64,000 bases of DNA from Chrysoperla carnea (Eukaryota; Arthropoda; Insecta; Neuroptera; Chrysopidae). The notes below the pieces were generated by a model. The model was not told the DNA's origin and did no database searches. It worked only from the letters and a program-made list of their open reading frames with translations. The DNA is taken from contig NC_058337.1 of assembly GCF_905475395.1 (NCBI RefSeq), forward strand, positions 87,662,368 through 87,726,367. The letters are read 5' to 3'. Both the position numbers and the translations under genes were made by a program. Positions 25,000-36,200 of this stretch are shown here, piece after piece. Each line of letters opens with the position of its first letter. The first letter of the stretch is position 1.

Positions 25000-25601
25000 A
25001 TATGTGTTACTAAAATAATTTCAGCAATTGATGTGAGTGGCGTCAGGAACTGAGATATATGTGTAAATATATCAATCTTTTCGAAGATTACTCAAGAAAA
25101 ATCATTATACACTTGGTGAGCTAATTTTAGACAAAATTTCTTACGTAATTAGCTTTTACATTTCTCATCACATGATGAATGAGGCGCGAATTATAATTTA
25201 AATATACCACTTAGTCATTAGCGTTTTTTGAGAAAAAAATATGAAACATACGATTAAACTTTAAAGTTTACTTTGACTCGGGAGCCGTATATTTTCTAGA
25301 GATATTTTATTGGTTAAATTTGTTGCAAATGAGTTTAAGAATAACTATAATATCAAGCACCTTCAAGGTGGCAACGAATTATCAAAACATCCCATATGTA
25401 TTAAACTCTCTTGGTTTAACATATGTTTCTTATATAAGTGGTAAAATCTTTTTGAACAACTATATTTTTTGATATTAAATGAATTCGATCGAATAATTTT
25501 ATTTTCGAATTCGTATTATTTTACTGAAGTTAAATAAGAAAAAATAATTCTAATAAGGAGATATTCCTTTTTCTTATGATTCAGAATACAATTTATTGCA
25601 G
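25000..25601. other. Noncoding stretch
   Basis: AT-rich, stop-filled in all frames by eye; no repeat found. Confidence 0.35.
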
Positions 25602-28455
25602 TCTTACAGGAAGTTGCGGAGTGTTCGAATATTTGGAAATACGTTATAATCATAAAGAGGTATGCTCGCTTAAAATTTTATTTTTACTCGAAAAAAATTA
25701 AGATTTAACCCTTTAAGTTAACATTTACAAAATATAAACATACAAAATTTTAAAAGTACAAAGTATAAAATTTTATTCTATATCACTATTTTAAACTCAT
25801 AATAAATGTAGTGAGTTCGTTAAAACATTTTTATTTCAATTTCTTTTTACAATTTTCAATATTTTGTAAAGAGAACTTCAGGAATTTTAAACGGTCTTCT
25901 GATTTGAATCGTTTAAGTGTGAATATAACTAACTCATCCTACAAAGTCCCCATACATTTTTTTAGAAATATCTTTGATAGACTTTCGTTTCTTACCAATG
26001 TTTTGTCAAATGATCTCAACTGCTTCCTTTTTCCGAGATACATAATACCTCGAAAAAATAAGACTCATTAAGAACCCTTCTTTGCTGATTCCATTCAGTG
26101 ATATATTTATTTTAAGAGACTACAATACACCAGCCTATCACAGCTATTTAAATTATTTTTTATTGTGATGACTGTAACCGAACCGACAACTCACGTCGTA
26201 TTTGTTGAAAAAATGCGGTAGTTTGCGTTCCAAACAAGCAAAAATGTAGATGTGTGGAAAATAAATACTAAGACAACTATGGTAACTTACTGTTGGATGA
26301 TTTGATAAAGTTGATTATGATGACACATTCAGTTTAAGTAGAGTAATTTATTGGAACACTGCTAGATAAAGTATTTTAAAACAGATATTTATTTATGAAT
26401 GGATGCTTCTCCCACCTAAATATTTTGTATTAAATTTGAATGTGGTGATGCAATCTAAAATCTTTGTCGTAGGAGGGAATAAGGTATAAAAATGAAGAAT
26501 ATTAAGTTTCATTCTTCGTAACCATCATAGGTTGAGAGCAAAAATTATCAATTAATTGTTTCTCACAAAAACACCAACAACTTTTGTAGAAAACTTTTTT
26601 TTTTGAGAATCCAATGTAGGGTGTTTCTGATTAATGTAGTTCCGAAGAGAAATCGTTTTCAGATACTTTCCTCAAATGATTTTCGTCTTTGAATTATGTC
26701 CTTTTATTCAAAAACCATAATAATTAAAATCGAAATTCATTATTTCGACGATCAGATCGTTGATTAATGGTAATGAAATTTGGCTGAATGGTATCTAATT
26801 AATAGATCAAGGAAAATTGATTCATTACTATGACTAAAAAAAAATTTAATAATTTTATCTTCCGATTATCTATAAGGACAGACCCGATAGGAATTATATT
26901 TTTGTAGCTTTAAGTCTTAAAAACCGGGTGAATCATTTTTAATACGCCTATATTATAAGATTCTAAGCAGGAATGTAAAATGTTGATAGTATAAGATATC
27001 GTGTTAAGAAAACATTCAAATTAAAATATTTAAAAGGCTGTTTTGGAATAAGGTATCCAAGATTGACTTTTATGGACACCTTGAGAGTAAAATTGTGAAT
27101 AACGATTAAACATACTCTCATCGATATAACACCTCCGCCTGATTTAGTGAATTTTCAAATGATAACCTCATCCATAGTTTTTCAGAATCGCACGAGAACT
27201 TAACAGAAACTAAAATTCTCAACCTTGCAAAGTCTTTATTGTTAAAACACAAATCCGTACTTACACATTCCCCTTGGAATAATCAATTGCTTGCTTTTGT
27301 AAAAGAATTTTTTCACTTTTTTCTGTCCTTTTGTTTTACTACCAACCCATCATCATTACATCCTCAATAAGATCGAGAATTCCAATTCATAAGCGAAGCA
27401 TCATAAAAAATATTCATATCTCATCAAAGATCATAAAATGAATCTTACTGTATTTGATTACGATTTAAAAGATTTTTTTTGAAATACAGCTCTTTCAAAA
27501 AAATCAATTTTTTCACGGAAAAACAATTTTTTAGCATATAAACAAACAAAAAATTACAATTATTAAAAATAATTCATTGTCAATTATTAAAAATTATCAA
27601 AACTTATTGATCACAGAAAAGATACAAACTTTTTGCATTATTGTCTTCGTCATTAGTTTTTTAATAATCTAAATCCTTAAATGACGTTAAAAATATATTT
27701 TAACATTGTCATGACGAAATATCTTGATATAAAGCGTATTGTCATTATAAGTCAGCAAAGTTAAACACGTAATCAAATTTCTTCATTTGATCAAACTTAA
27801 AAACTCAACTGCTGATAAAGATAACAGGGACCAAAAATGGCACTCAAAATAAATCATCGTTCACATGACAAAACCAAACAAAACATAAAATCGACTACTT
27901 AGTATATTTTAGATATCTATCATTAATAAAATTGAGTCTCATTTTATTTACGTTAGTCTGGAAAACGAATAATCCGATTTCAATGAATGCTTCACGGGAG
28001 TATTTTCTTGAGCATATTTTCAGCTATTTTTATCCTTTTTTATGAGGGGGTGGAAATGTTAACCGAAATATGAAATGTTATAAACTGATAAATATTACAA
28101 AAACACAATATTCTGACGAATGCATGTAGGTTTGTAATTTCAATGAGAAATTTTTTGGAAGGTTACAGTATTCCGTCGGATTAATTTGAATTACTTTTTC
28201 ACTTCGTAACTCGAAAGAGGACTCGGATAGACTAAAGAGATAGACTAAATAAATTTGAAATGATCGTTATTAATGCTTCGAGTAAAGAGATCCTTCTTAA
28301 TCGAAACGTATCACAATATTCGTTTATAATAATTTCGTTTCTTTTTTTAAATACTGATTTATAATATAATTTTATTTATTTTTCAGATATACTCAATTGA
28401 ATACGCATGGTTTAATAATGTACCGGAATTTATTTATGGATTTCGTGATGGCTGA
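25602..28455 (+). other. Two candidate 3' exons of an unrecognised + strand gene
   Basis: Exon A (25602 or 25610 to 25659) lies between TTATTGCAG/CTTACAG acceptors and a GAG|GTATGC donor. Exon B (28387-28455) follows ATTTATTTTTCAG. It ends in TGA and is followed by AATAAA-like motifs within 40 bases. Read in phase the pair gives ...FEYLEIRYNHKE joined to IYSIEYAWFNNVPEF...RDG-stop. Caution: a second frame is also open through both (...WKYVIIIKR joined to YTQLNTHGLIMY..., stop at 28457-28459), so the frame is not decided. No upstream exon was found and I recognise neither product. The 2.7 kb between them has no gene I can see. Chance is a real possibility. Confidence 0.25.
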
Positions 28456-29880
28456 GTGATAAAAATAAAAGAATAATAAATTTATATCGAATGCATTTTA
28501 CATTAGATCAACAATAAAACAGATAATTGTATACAACACTAAAATTGGATTTAGAACAATAATAATAAATAAAATTTTAATTTAACTTTTGTTTATTTTT
28601 TATTTAAACAATATAAAGTATACTGCTCGTTTCAGAATTTAGACCAAATTTATCTAATAACAAATTCCCATAATATTAAAAAAAAATTTTTGGCATCATT
28701 TACAAATAGAATACTAATCAAGCCTTTTTCGGACTAGGTTGTTAAGGATATGAAACACAAAAAAAAAAATTATTATACCTTGGGTCTACCATCCGTACAA
28801 CCCTTCTAAAATTCAAAATATGTCGTTGAATATGGAACTTGAAACTTTTTATGTAAGTCGATAATGCCAGATAAACATTGGTATATTTAACATCCGGTTC
28901 TAACCAGAAGTGTAAGTAACTGGTAAAAGATTTATATGTTTTAAAGCAAAATCCAAGTTAATGAGTAAAAAATCAACTGAAATATCAGATTTTTTTGTAC
29001 AAACCGCCTGCGTTAAAAAAGCCAATGTTTTTGCATAATCGATTTTGTTTGACAATTCCTTACGAGATAATTTTTGTAATTCATTCTAAATAAAAGTTAC
29101 CATTGTTACAACAAAAAGTAAGTAATGACAGATTTTCAAATTATTTATATTTCAAATTGTGATAACTTAAAAAAAATTGAACACATTAGTCGCAGTGAAT
29201 TGAGCATCAACGTAAAAGCTTGAGGCGCTCCAAATAATCCTTGATATTTTAAATTGAACGCTTTTTACAACTATTCATGAGTAATTCATACTCAGAGAAA
29301 TAATTATTTTCTACTAATAAAAGCTTGTCCTTAAAAAGTATTTTTGATTTTATTTATGTATATATTGTTTGCATGCAACATTTTAAAAATATCGGAAGGT
29401 GAATTGCGTTCCTTGACCATACATGACATTTTTAAGGTCAGAATTTTTTTTTGCACAATTATTGTTTTAAAACAAACACAAACAAGATAATAACAATGAT
29501 TGGTATTATTGCAGTATTAAATAATACGAAAAACAAATACATAAATAGATTTTAAAATAATAATTATTCATCATACGTTAAAAAAGAACGACAAGCACAG
29601 CAGCGGTCCTGAGTTAGAGCAAAATAAATGTAATTTTATGGTCAGGAAATTTTGGGCCCTAATTTAATTTATAAGAAATTAAATATATGCAACTAGCATA
29701 ATTAATATACATTTTATAGTTGCATTTAAAATAGATCGTATATATATAATCGGAGCGTGTACTTTGACATAAAATGGTTTGAAGATAAAACGCAGGCAAA
29801 TCCAACGACATCAAAATCATCAAGTTTGAATGAATAGAACGCAAAATATAGGCCAAAATGTAAAAAAGTCATTTTCCAGG
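28456..29880. other. Noncoding stretch
   Basis: AT-rich; the minus-strand ORF at 29659-29856 has no recognisable domain. No repeat recognised. Confidence 0.35.
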
Positions 29881-30262
29881 ATGGCGGCGAAAGGGTAAAT
29901 TTCCCGCATACGCCAAATTAGATTTAAGGTCTCCAAACAACCCCCTATCGAATGAATAAATAAAAAAAATCTAGTGTCAAATTTTTGGGTCAATCCGTAA
30001 GTGCACTGGAGTATAATTCACAACTCGGTTAATAGTGATGACAATGCCTCGTCGCAAACGAATTTCCCGAAAACTCCAGGAGGCGATGGAGATACCGTTC
30101 ATCCCGGAACACCAGGTACCTCTCAGACCAATTCTGTCACGATATTCGTGTTCAGCGATCCCAAAAACCCCCCAAATAACGAAATTGTACTGATTATATA
30201 ACGAATTTCTGGAAAACTCCAGGATGCGACGAGAATATCGTTCATCCTAGACACCAGGTACA
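29881..30262 (+). repeat. Decayed GC-richer element with internal 143-bp direct repeat
   Basis: ACGAATTTCCCGAAAACTCC (from 30058) and ACGAATTTCTGGAAAACTCC (from 30201) begin two diverged copies of a block that continues AGGA(GG/TG)CGA...ATACCGTTCATCC...CACCAGGTAC. The stretch is much less AT-rich than its flanks. The open frame at 30001-30201 lies inside it and is probably accidental. It looks like a fossil mobile element of unknown class. Confidence 0.5.
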
Positions 30263-30680
30263 TCTTAGAGGTCGTTTCGGTTTTTTAGACAAAAAATTGA
30301 ATTTTTTATATTTATATTGATAATATTCAAAGCACAATTTAAAAATTAGTAAAACTTCCACCGGCTGACCTGTAGTTTTGTTTTGGCACTTCTGGCTTGA
30401 ATCCATCGATATCTAACAATGATATCAAGAGACAATGTCTTTGGTACTCTAAGTGTTAGATTGATTATTATTCGAGTTTAAATTCGATTATTAAATATTT
30501 AAATTATATAATTTATATAAATGGCTATCGAACTATAATTATCTTCAAGTCAAGTATCCTACTTAAGATATGCATATATGTATAAATAAAATGCACACAT
30601 CAAACATATATAAAATAAATTAAATAAATAAATAATTCAGTTGGAAAATTAATGTTAAAAGTGATACATCATAAATCATT

Positions 30681-32116
30681 ATGGCAGCGCCTTATGTTAA
30701 ATTAAATAATGGTTTAAGGATACCGGCACTTGGGTTAGGTACCTATCAAGTAAGTAGAAAAATGATTTTCTAACTTTAATAGTTTACATTTTTCTTTCAT
30801 TAAAATTTGATTTTTATTATTGAAATTTTAGATATAAGCCCATAGAATAACGGGAAAAATATGGCTTGTGTGTTGTTTTCGGTTACAGGTCAGAGGACAT
30901 TAGATAGAGGGGTCAATTTTATTATAAACAATTATTTGCAAATAAATAATAAATGCAAAGTTATAGAAAAACATCTAAGGAACAAAATATTCCATAGCGC
31001 ACTAGTATCCTAAAGTGCACCATTTACTAGTTATTACGCCTAAAAGGAAGCAAAATAAAATTTTCAGCCGAATCCGAGTTTGTTTATATTGACTCCAGTC
31101 TCCAACATTTTTTTAATAATTTGTTTCAAAAATGAAATAGGTAAAAAATAAACATAATTTTGTTTACAGGCAAATTTAGCAGGTGAATGTGCAAAGGTTG
31201 TAAAAAATGCAATAGACGTAGGATATCGACACTTTGACTGCGCATTCATTTATGGAAATGAAAAAGAAATTGGTGAAGCATTCCAGGAAAAACTTAAAGA
31301 CGGAACTGTAAAACGAGAAGAATTATACATCACAACTAAATTATGGAATAATTGCCATAGACCAGACAGAGTTGTCGATGCTTGCAAAAAATCCTTAAAC
31401 AATTTTGGATTATCTTATGTAGATTTGTATTTGATTCATTGGCCATGTGGCTATGATTCTCAAGAGGGAGACGATATTTTTCCTTCTAAATTTACTTTAT
31501 CATCATATTCTTTTGTTGATACTTGGAAAGAAATGGAAAAGTGTGTAAAACTTGGTTTAACTAAAAGTATTGGAATATCTAATTTCAATCATGAGCAAAT
31601 TGAAAGACTATTAAAACATGCTGAAATTAAACCAGTTGTAAATCAGGTAAGGAATAATTAACATCACATCAGTGATGAATAACATAAAAAGTATGATATT
31701 TTAATGAATTGCAGATCGAAGTTCACCCAAATTTAAATCAAAAGAAATTAATAGCATTTTGCAAAGAGCGAAATATTGAAATAGTTGCTTACAGCCCATT
31801 TGGCGCACCGTCAAGACCATGGGCAAAACCAAATGACCCTGTAGTAAGATTAGATGATCCAACATTTGTAAACATTGGTAAAAAGTATGGGAAAACATCA
31901 GCTCAAGTAATCTTACGTTACTTGGTAGACATTGGCACGATACCAATTCCAAAATCAACCAATAAAGAACGTTTAAAATTGAATATCGATATTTTCGATT
32001 TTAAATTAACACCTGATGAAATTGCAATTATTGATAAATATGATTGTAATGGAAGAATATGTAGCGCAGAAGAAATGAAAAATCACCCAGAGTATCCATT
32101 TAATCTGGAATATTAA
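30681..32116 (+). CDS. Aldo-keto reductase 1 of 3 (AKR1 family)
   Basis: Three exons, 30681-30749, 31170-31646 and 31715-32116, join with both introns in phase 0 to give 315 residues, the normal family length. AKRs are cytosolic (alpha/beta)8-barrel enzymes that reduce aldehydes and ketones with NADPH. The catalytic tetrad is complete: Asp46 and Tyr51 (RHFDCAFIYGNE), Lys80 (YITTKLW), His113 (YLIHWP). The coenzyme motif IPIPKSTNKERLKLN places Lys262 and Arg268 where animal AKR1 enzymes have them. Exon 1 encodes MAAPYVKLNNGLRIPALGLG, with small differences from copies 2 and 3. Substrate cannot be told from sequence. It is the first of a tandem array in one orientation, each with its own short 5' leader and poly(A) signal, so each is probably transcribed separately. 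Confidence 0.96.
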
Positions 32117-32121
32117 TCAAA

Positions 32122-32127
32122 AATAAA
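32122..32127 (+). promoter_or_regulatory. Poly(A) signal, aldo-keto reductase 1
   Basis: AATAAA six bases after the stop codon, followed by an A-rich stretch. Confidence 0.5.
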
Positions 32128-32649
32128 ATTATTAGTATAGTAAAAAAAAAAATAGTGAACATAATTGAACTTTCAAATCTAAAGCATGTTAAGTGTGTAG
32201 GAAGAAAATTTTATAAATATTTCGTTCGAAAATTAAATTTTTGCAATAGATATTATGAAAAACAACTTGAATGTTTAAGACACTTTAGTGAATGAATTAA
32301 GATTACGTTATCTTGAGATAGTCCGAAGACATTTAAAAAAAAAAACTACTTTTTAATATCTAAATAAATATCGATAAAAAAATTTCAAAACTATAATACC
32401 CTACATTTATGTAACAAATCAGGTGTATATAAATTTAGTTCAAAGCTAAAATTTACAGTTTTTCTTTAATTACCGAAAACAATTACAAAATTTCATTCTT
32501 AATAAAAGTTATTTTTCATGCCAAAAAATAAATAAATTGGTTAAGTAAGTAAAAATAGGTTTTTAATTACCTTATTTATTATTAAATATGTTAAAAATGT
32601 ACAAAAATTATAAAAATGTAATAAATATATTAATTTAATAATTAAATGT

Positions 32650-33120
32650 ATGGTCCAAAAAAACCACATACTCGTGCAAGTGCATCATTAAAAGCATGCT
32701 CCCACCCCCACTTGAAGCACAGGATGGACGTCATCACATGATGAACGCAAGGGCTAAAAAACCGCAAAACCGAGCTAGCTCGACCCTATTCAATGCATGA
32801 CCAATCCATCCATAACAGAGCTGATACAATCACAAGGTGAACGCCAAAAAACTAGCGAGCGTGTACTCCGTTAAATTTATGACCAACTCGTGGATAACAA
32901 AGCTGATGCAATCACAGATCCAAAAAACTCGAAGACCAATGCTAATGTGATCCGTAGGTTAGCCATATGCCTTATAGTGGGGTATATTGCAAGCACGAGA
33001 CCAGGGGTTTTTGGCCGTTGCGATCAACCCTATAATCTACGGATGGTAATCCATTTAATGGGGTCGAACTAGTACCACGTATCTGGGGCTTTTGGCAATG
33101 CGTCCACCTTTTGAGAACGT
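32650..33120. repeat. GC-richer decayed element between AKR copies
   Basis: This block is sharply less AT-rich than its flanks. It contains an imperfect internal duplication: CATAACAGAGCTGATACAATCACA (about 32810) resembles GATAACAAAGCTGATGCAATCACA (about 32892), each followed by a CCAAAAAACT block. The small + strand ORF at 32890-33072 has no recognisable domain. It is not AKR sequence and is probably a fossil mobile element inserted between duplicates. Confidence 0.4.
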
Positions 33121-33514
33121 CATATAGTAAACATAAAAGCAATTAAAGTCGCTAAACTAAACTTTTACCAAAAGTTTAAATATAGAAAATATTCCATGCA
33201 AGAAAGAACATTCCCATAAGGACTTCAGAATTTTTCTGTGTTTATTTATTTCTAAGCTTTCGAAATAAGTATTATCAATTGTAATCATATTAAATAGCTC
33301 AAATAATGGCATTCGGACTTAAGCACGGTATTTAAACAGTTAACTCAGTTATTTTCTATATCCACTTGTTTTCAAATATTTTTGCGCAAGCGTATGTTAT
33401 AAAAAATTAAATGAAAACATTATAATATAACCAAACAAATCTATTAGATTTAAACTTTTTTTAAATTGTAAGATAATTTTAATCCACCTATTTTGGTTTA
33501 AAAATTGAATTATT

Positions 33515-34637
33515 ATGGCTGCACCCAAAGTTAAATTAAATAATGGGTTAGAAATACCAGCTCTTGGACTGGGTACGTGGCAGGTAAGTAAATTGATGAA
33601 ATATTTCTATTGAATAAGAATATAAAAAATTTGTTACCTTAAAGGATAGAGAAAACAGAATAAAAATTGCATTTTAGTTAATAAGACAAAATATACTTAT
33701 TAAAACAAATTGTAGGCAGATGCTGAAGGCAAGTGTGAAGAAGCTGTAAAATATGCAATAGACATAGGATATCGACACTTTGATTGTGCCTATCTTTATG
33801 GAAACGAAAAAGAAATTGGGAGAGCTATACAAGATAAAATTAAAGATGGAACAGTTAAACGCGAAGACCTATATATCACAAGTAAATTATGGAACGATTC
33901 TCATAGTCCAGAGAAGGTTGTTGACGCTTGTAAAAAATCATTAAGTAATTTTGGATTGCCTTACGTGGATTTATATTTAATTCATTGGCCATGCGGGTAC
34001 GATTCACAAAGAGGCGGTGCTATTTTTCCATCAAAATTTTCTTCACCATCTTTTTCTATTATTGATACTTGGAAAGAAATGGAAAAATGTGTTAAGTTAG
34101 GTTTAACCAAGAGTATTGGAATATCTAATTTTAATCATGAACAAATTGAAAGACTACTAAAACATGCTGAAATTAAACCAGTTGTTAATCAGGTAAATTA
34201 TATAAAATAAGATTGTGAATTGATCAATTAAATGTAAATTTTTTAATAAATTACAGGTGGAAGTTCATCCAAATTTGACCCAAAAAAAGTTAATAGACTT
34301 TTGTAAACAACTAGATATTGTAGTAGTAGCTTATTGTCCATTGGGGACTCTTGGAAGAAGTAGAAGAAAAGATGACGATCCAACTTTAGTAAATATTGGT
34401 AAAAAGTATGGTAAAACATCATCCCAAGTTATCTTACGTTACTTGGTCGATATTGGAACTATACCAATACCAAAATCAACTAATAAGGAACGTTTAAAAT
34501 TAAACATCGATATTTTCGATTTTAAATTAACACCTGAAGAAATTCAAACAATTGATAAATATGATAATAATACGAGATTATGTAGCGCAAGTGAATTACA
34601 AAGTCATCCAGAATATCCGTTTCATCTTGATTATTGA
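33515..34637 (+). CDS. Aldo-keto reductase 2 of 3, with shortened coenzyme-side loop
   Basis: Exons 33515-33583, 33716-34192 and 34257-34637 (both introns phase 0) encode 308 residues. Exon 1 reads MAAPKVKLNNGLEIPALGLG, identical in protein to copy 3. Asp46, Tyr51 (HFDCAYLYGN), Lys80 (YITSKLW) and His113 (LIHWP) are all present, as is IPIPKSTNKERLKLN. The frame is open throughout. The loop after AYCPLG is short and basic (GTLGRSRRKDDDPTLV) where copies 1 and 3 have a longer PxRPWAKP-type loop. This removes seven residues near the loop that closes over NADPH in this family, so cofactor release or substrate fit may differ (inference). Introns here are the shortest of the three genes. Confidence 0.96.
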
Positions 34638-34641
34638 GAAT

Positions 34642-34647
34642 AATAAA
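34642..34647 (+). promoter_or_regulatory. Poly(A) signal, aldo-keto reductase 2
   Basis: AATAAA five bases after the stop codon. Confidence 0.5.
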
Positions 34648-36200
34648 CACAAGACATAATGTTTGTGTTGATCGAACACAAACATTCAATATTGTTGATT
34701 TGTTTGATGCCCTTTAGGATTATTTTTTTGGATCATATCCTTGGAAAATAGAATGCAAAATCGAATTTTTCGAATTAATTGAACCACGTAGCCAAAGTGG
34801 GTTAAACCATGAGCATACGTTTTCCTGTGTACATGGTAGTATACAAAAACAAAGGATCCCTTTCAGTCTACGCGTATTTTAATTGAGGTTCTTATCATAT
34901 GTTAGTTTCAAAATTATCACTCCATTTACTCGCTCCCAGTATACTGTTTACTTTCGACTTAAATCGATCCCTAAAATTATGATTTAAGTATTATCTAAAA
35001 TAAATTATATTATGTTACTATTAAATTGTAAGAAGATATTTAAGTAAACTAATATTGTTTTCTGACTTAAACCATCATATTTAACTCGGATGTTAAAACT
35101 AAAATATTTTATAATATTAGAAGCAGATAGACCGTGGGATACCACGGTTTTTTTTAATGATGAATACATACTTGAAACTTTAAAATTGTTCCTATAATTT
35201 AAAGAGGAAATAATATACTCCTAAGCTTCCAAAAATGTTGGAACTCCGATTGGAAGAAGTCAAATGTAGAGCAATTACTTTATGATCGAAATAAAAGTTT
35301 AATGAATAAAAACACATACTTGGTTAATTTGTTTCCACCAATCAAAAAAGGAACTTACTGGAAACGATGTACTACTTATTTGATGTGTAAATAAATAATA
35401 TATTAAATAATAAAATAGTTATATAAATTTTTGAAAAACATTTGGCTTTATTTCTTTAAACCTTTGGAACCCAATTTATTTTTAAGGAAAATTGGCAAAT
35501 ACTTATAGGGTTGGTTATTCAATAAAATTCAAAAACGATTTCAATATTTTAGTGAAGATTCTATAATTTTATCTAGTAAAATAATTGATCTTTCTAGTTA
35601 AATTTCGTAATTATTATAATTGTGATGACCCTTCTCAATTGTTCATTATAAAATCACAGGATAATTTTCCAAAATACTTAAGCGCAGAGAAGAAATACCA
35701 AAGAAAATCTTAGTAAGTAATAGGGAATATTCATGTATTTTTTTAATATTTTTAATTCATTGCTTACACCGTTATAACAAAGTAAAAAATATCAAAATTG
35801 CTTAAAAATGCTGCATTTAAGTGTAAAAAAATATTTAAAATACATTAAATTTTGAGATATTTAAAAGCAGTTTTTTGGAACATATTTTTAAACAATGTAT
35901 ATCCAACAATGTTAATATTCAAAAAATAGATTTTAAAAATAAAATAATATTTTGAGGCGCAAGTACATTTTTATTAACATCCACGTAATAATTTTAACCT
36001 AACATTGTTATGTAATGTTCTTCTGTAATTAAAAATATTAGCTAGTTGTTTTTTGCTATTTAAAAAAAAAATGACCATGAAAGAGATAAATAACCCCCTC
36101 TCATTCATAATGAATATTTTGCTGAATACATTTTATTATTTATAAATTACAATCAGTTATAGTTTGATATTAATGTGTATGAATATATTATGCAATTATA
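34648..36200. other. Spacer between AKR copies 2 and 3
   Basis: AT-rich; no further AKR exon or fragment was found by eye. It must contain the promoter of copy 3, but I see no clear TATA or initiator. Confidence 0.4.

Noticed and set aside
30001-30201. Small gene before the AKR cluster
   Set aside because: Lies within an internally repeated, decayed element; product is not protein-like beyond low-complexity Pro/Thr/Gly.
31701-31958. Minus-strand ORF opposite AKR copy 1 exon 3
   Set aside because: Lies wholly within a confident coding exon on the other strand.
34257-34259. GTG as a start codon for a separate short AKR protein
   Set aside because: It is the first codon of AKR copy 2 exon 3, directly after a TTACAG acceptor and in phase with exon 2.
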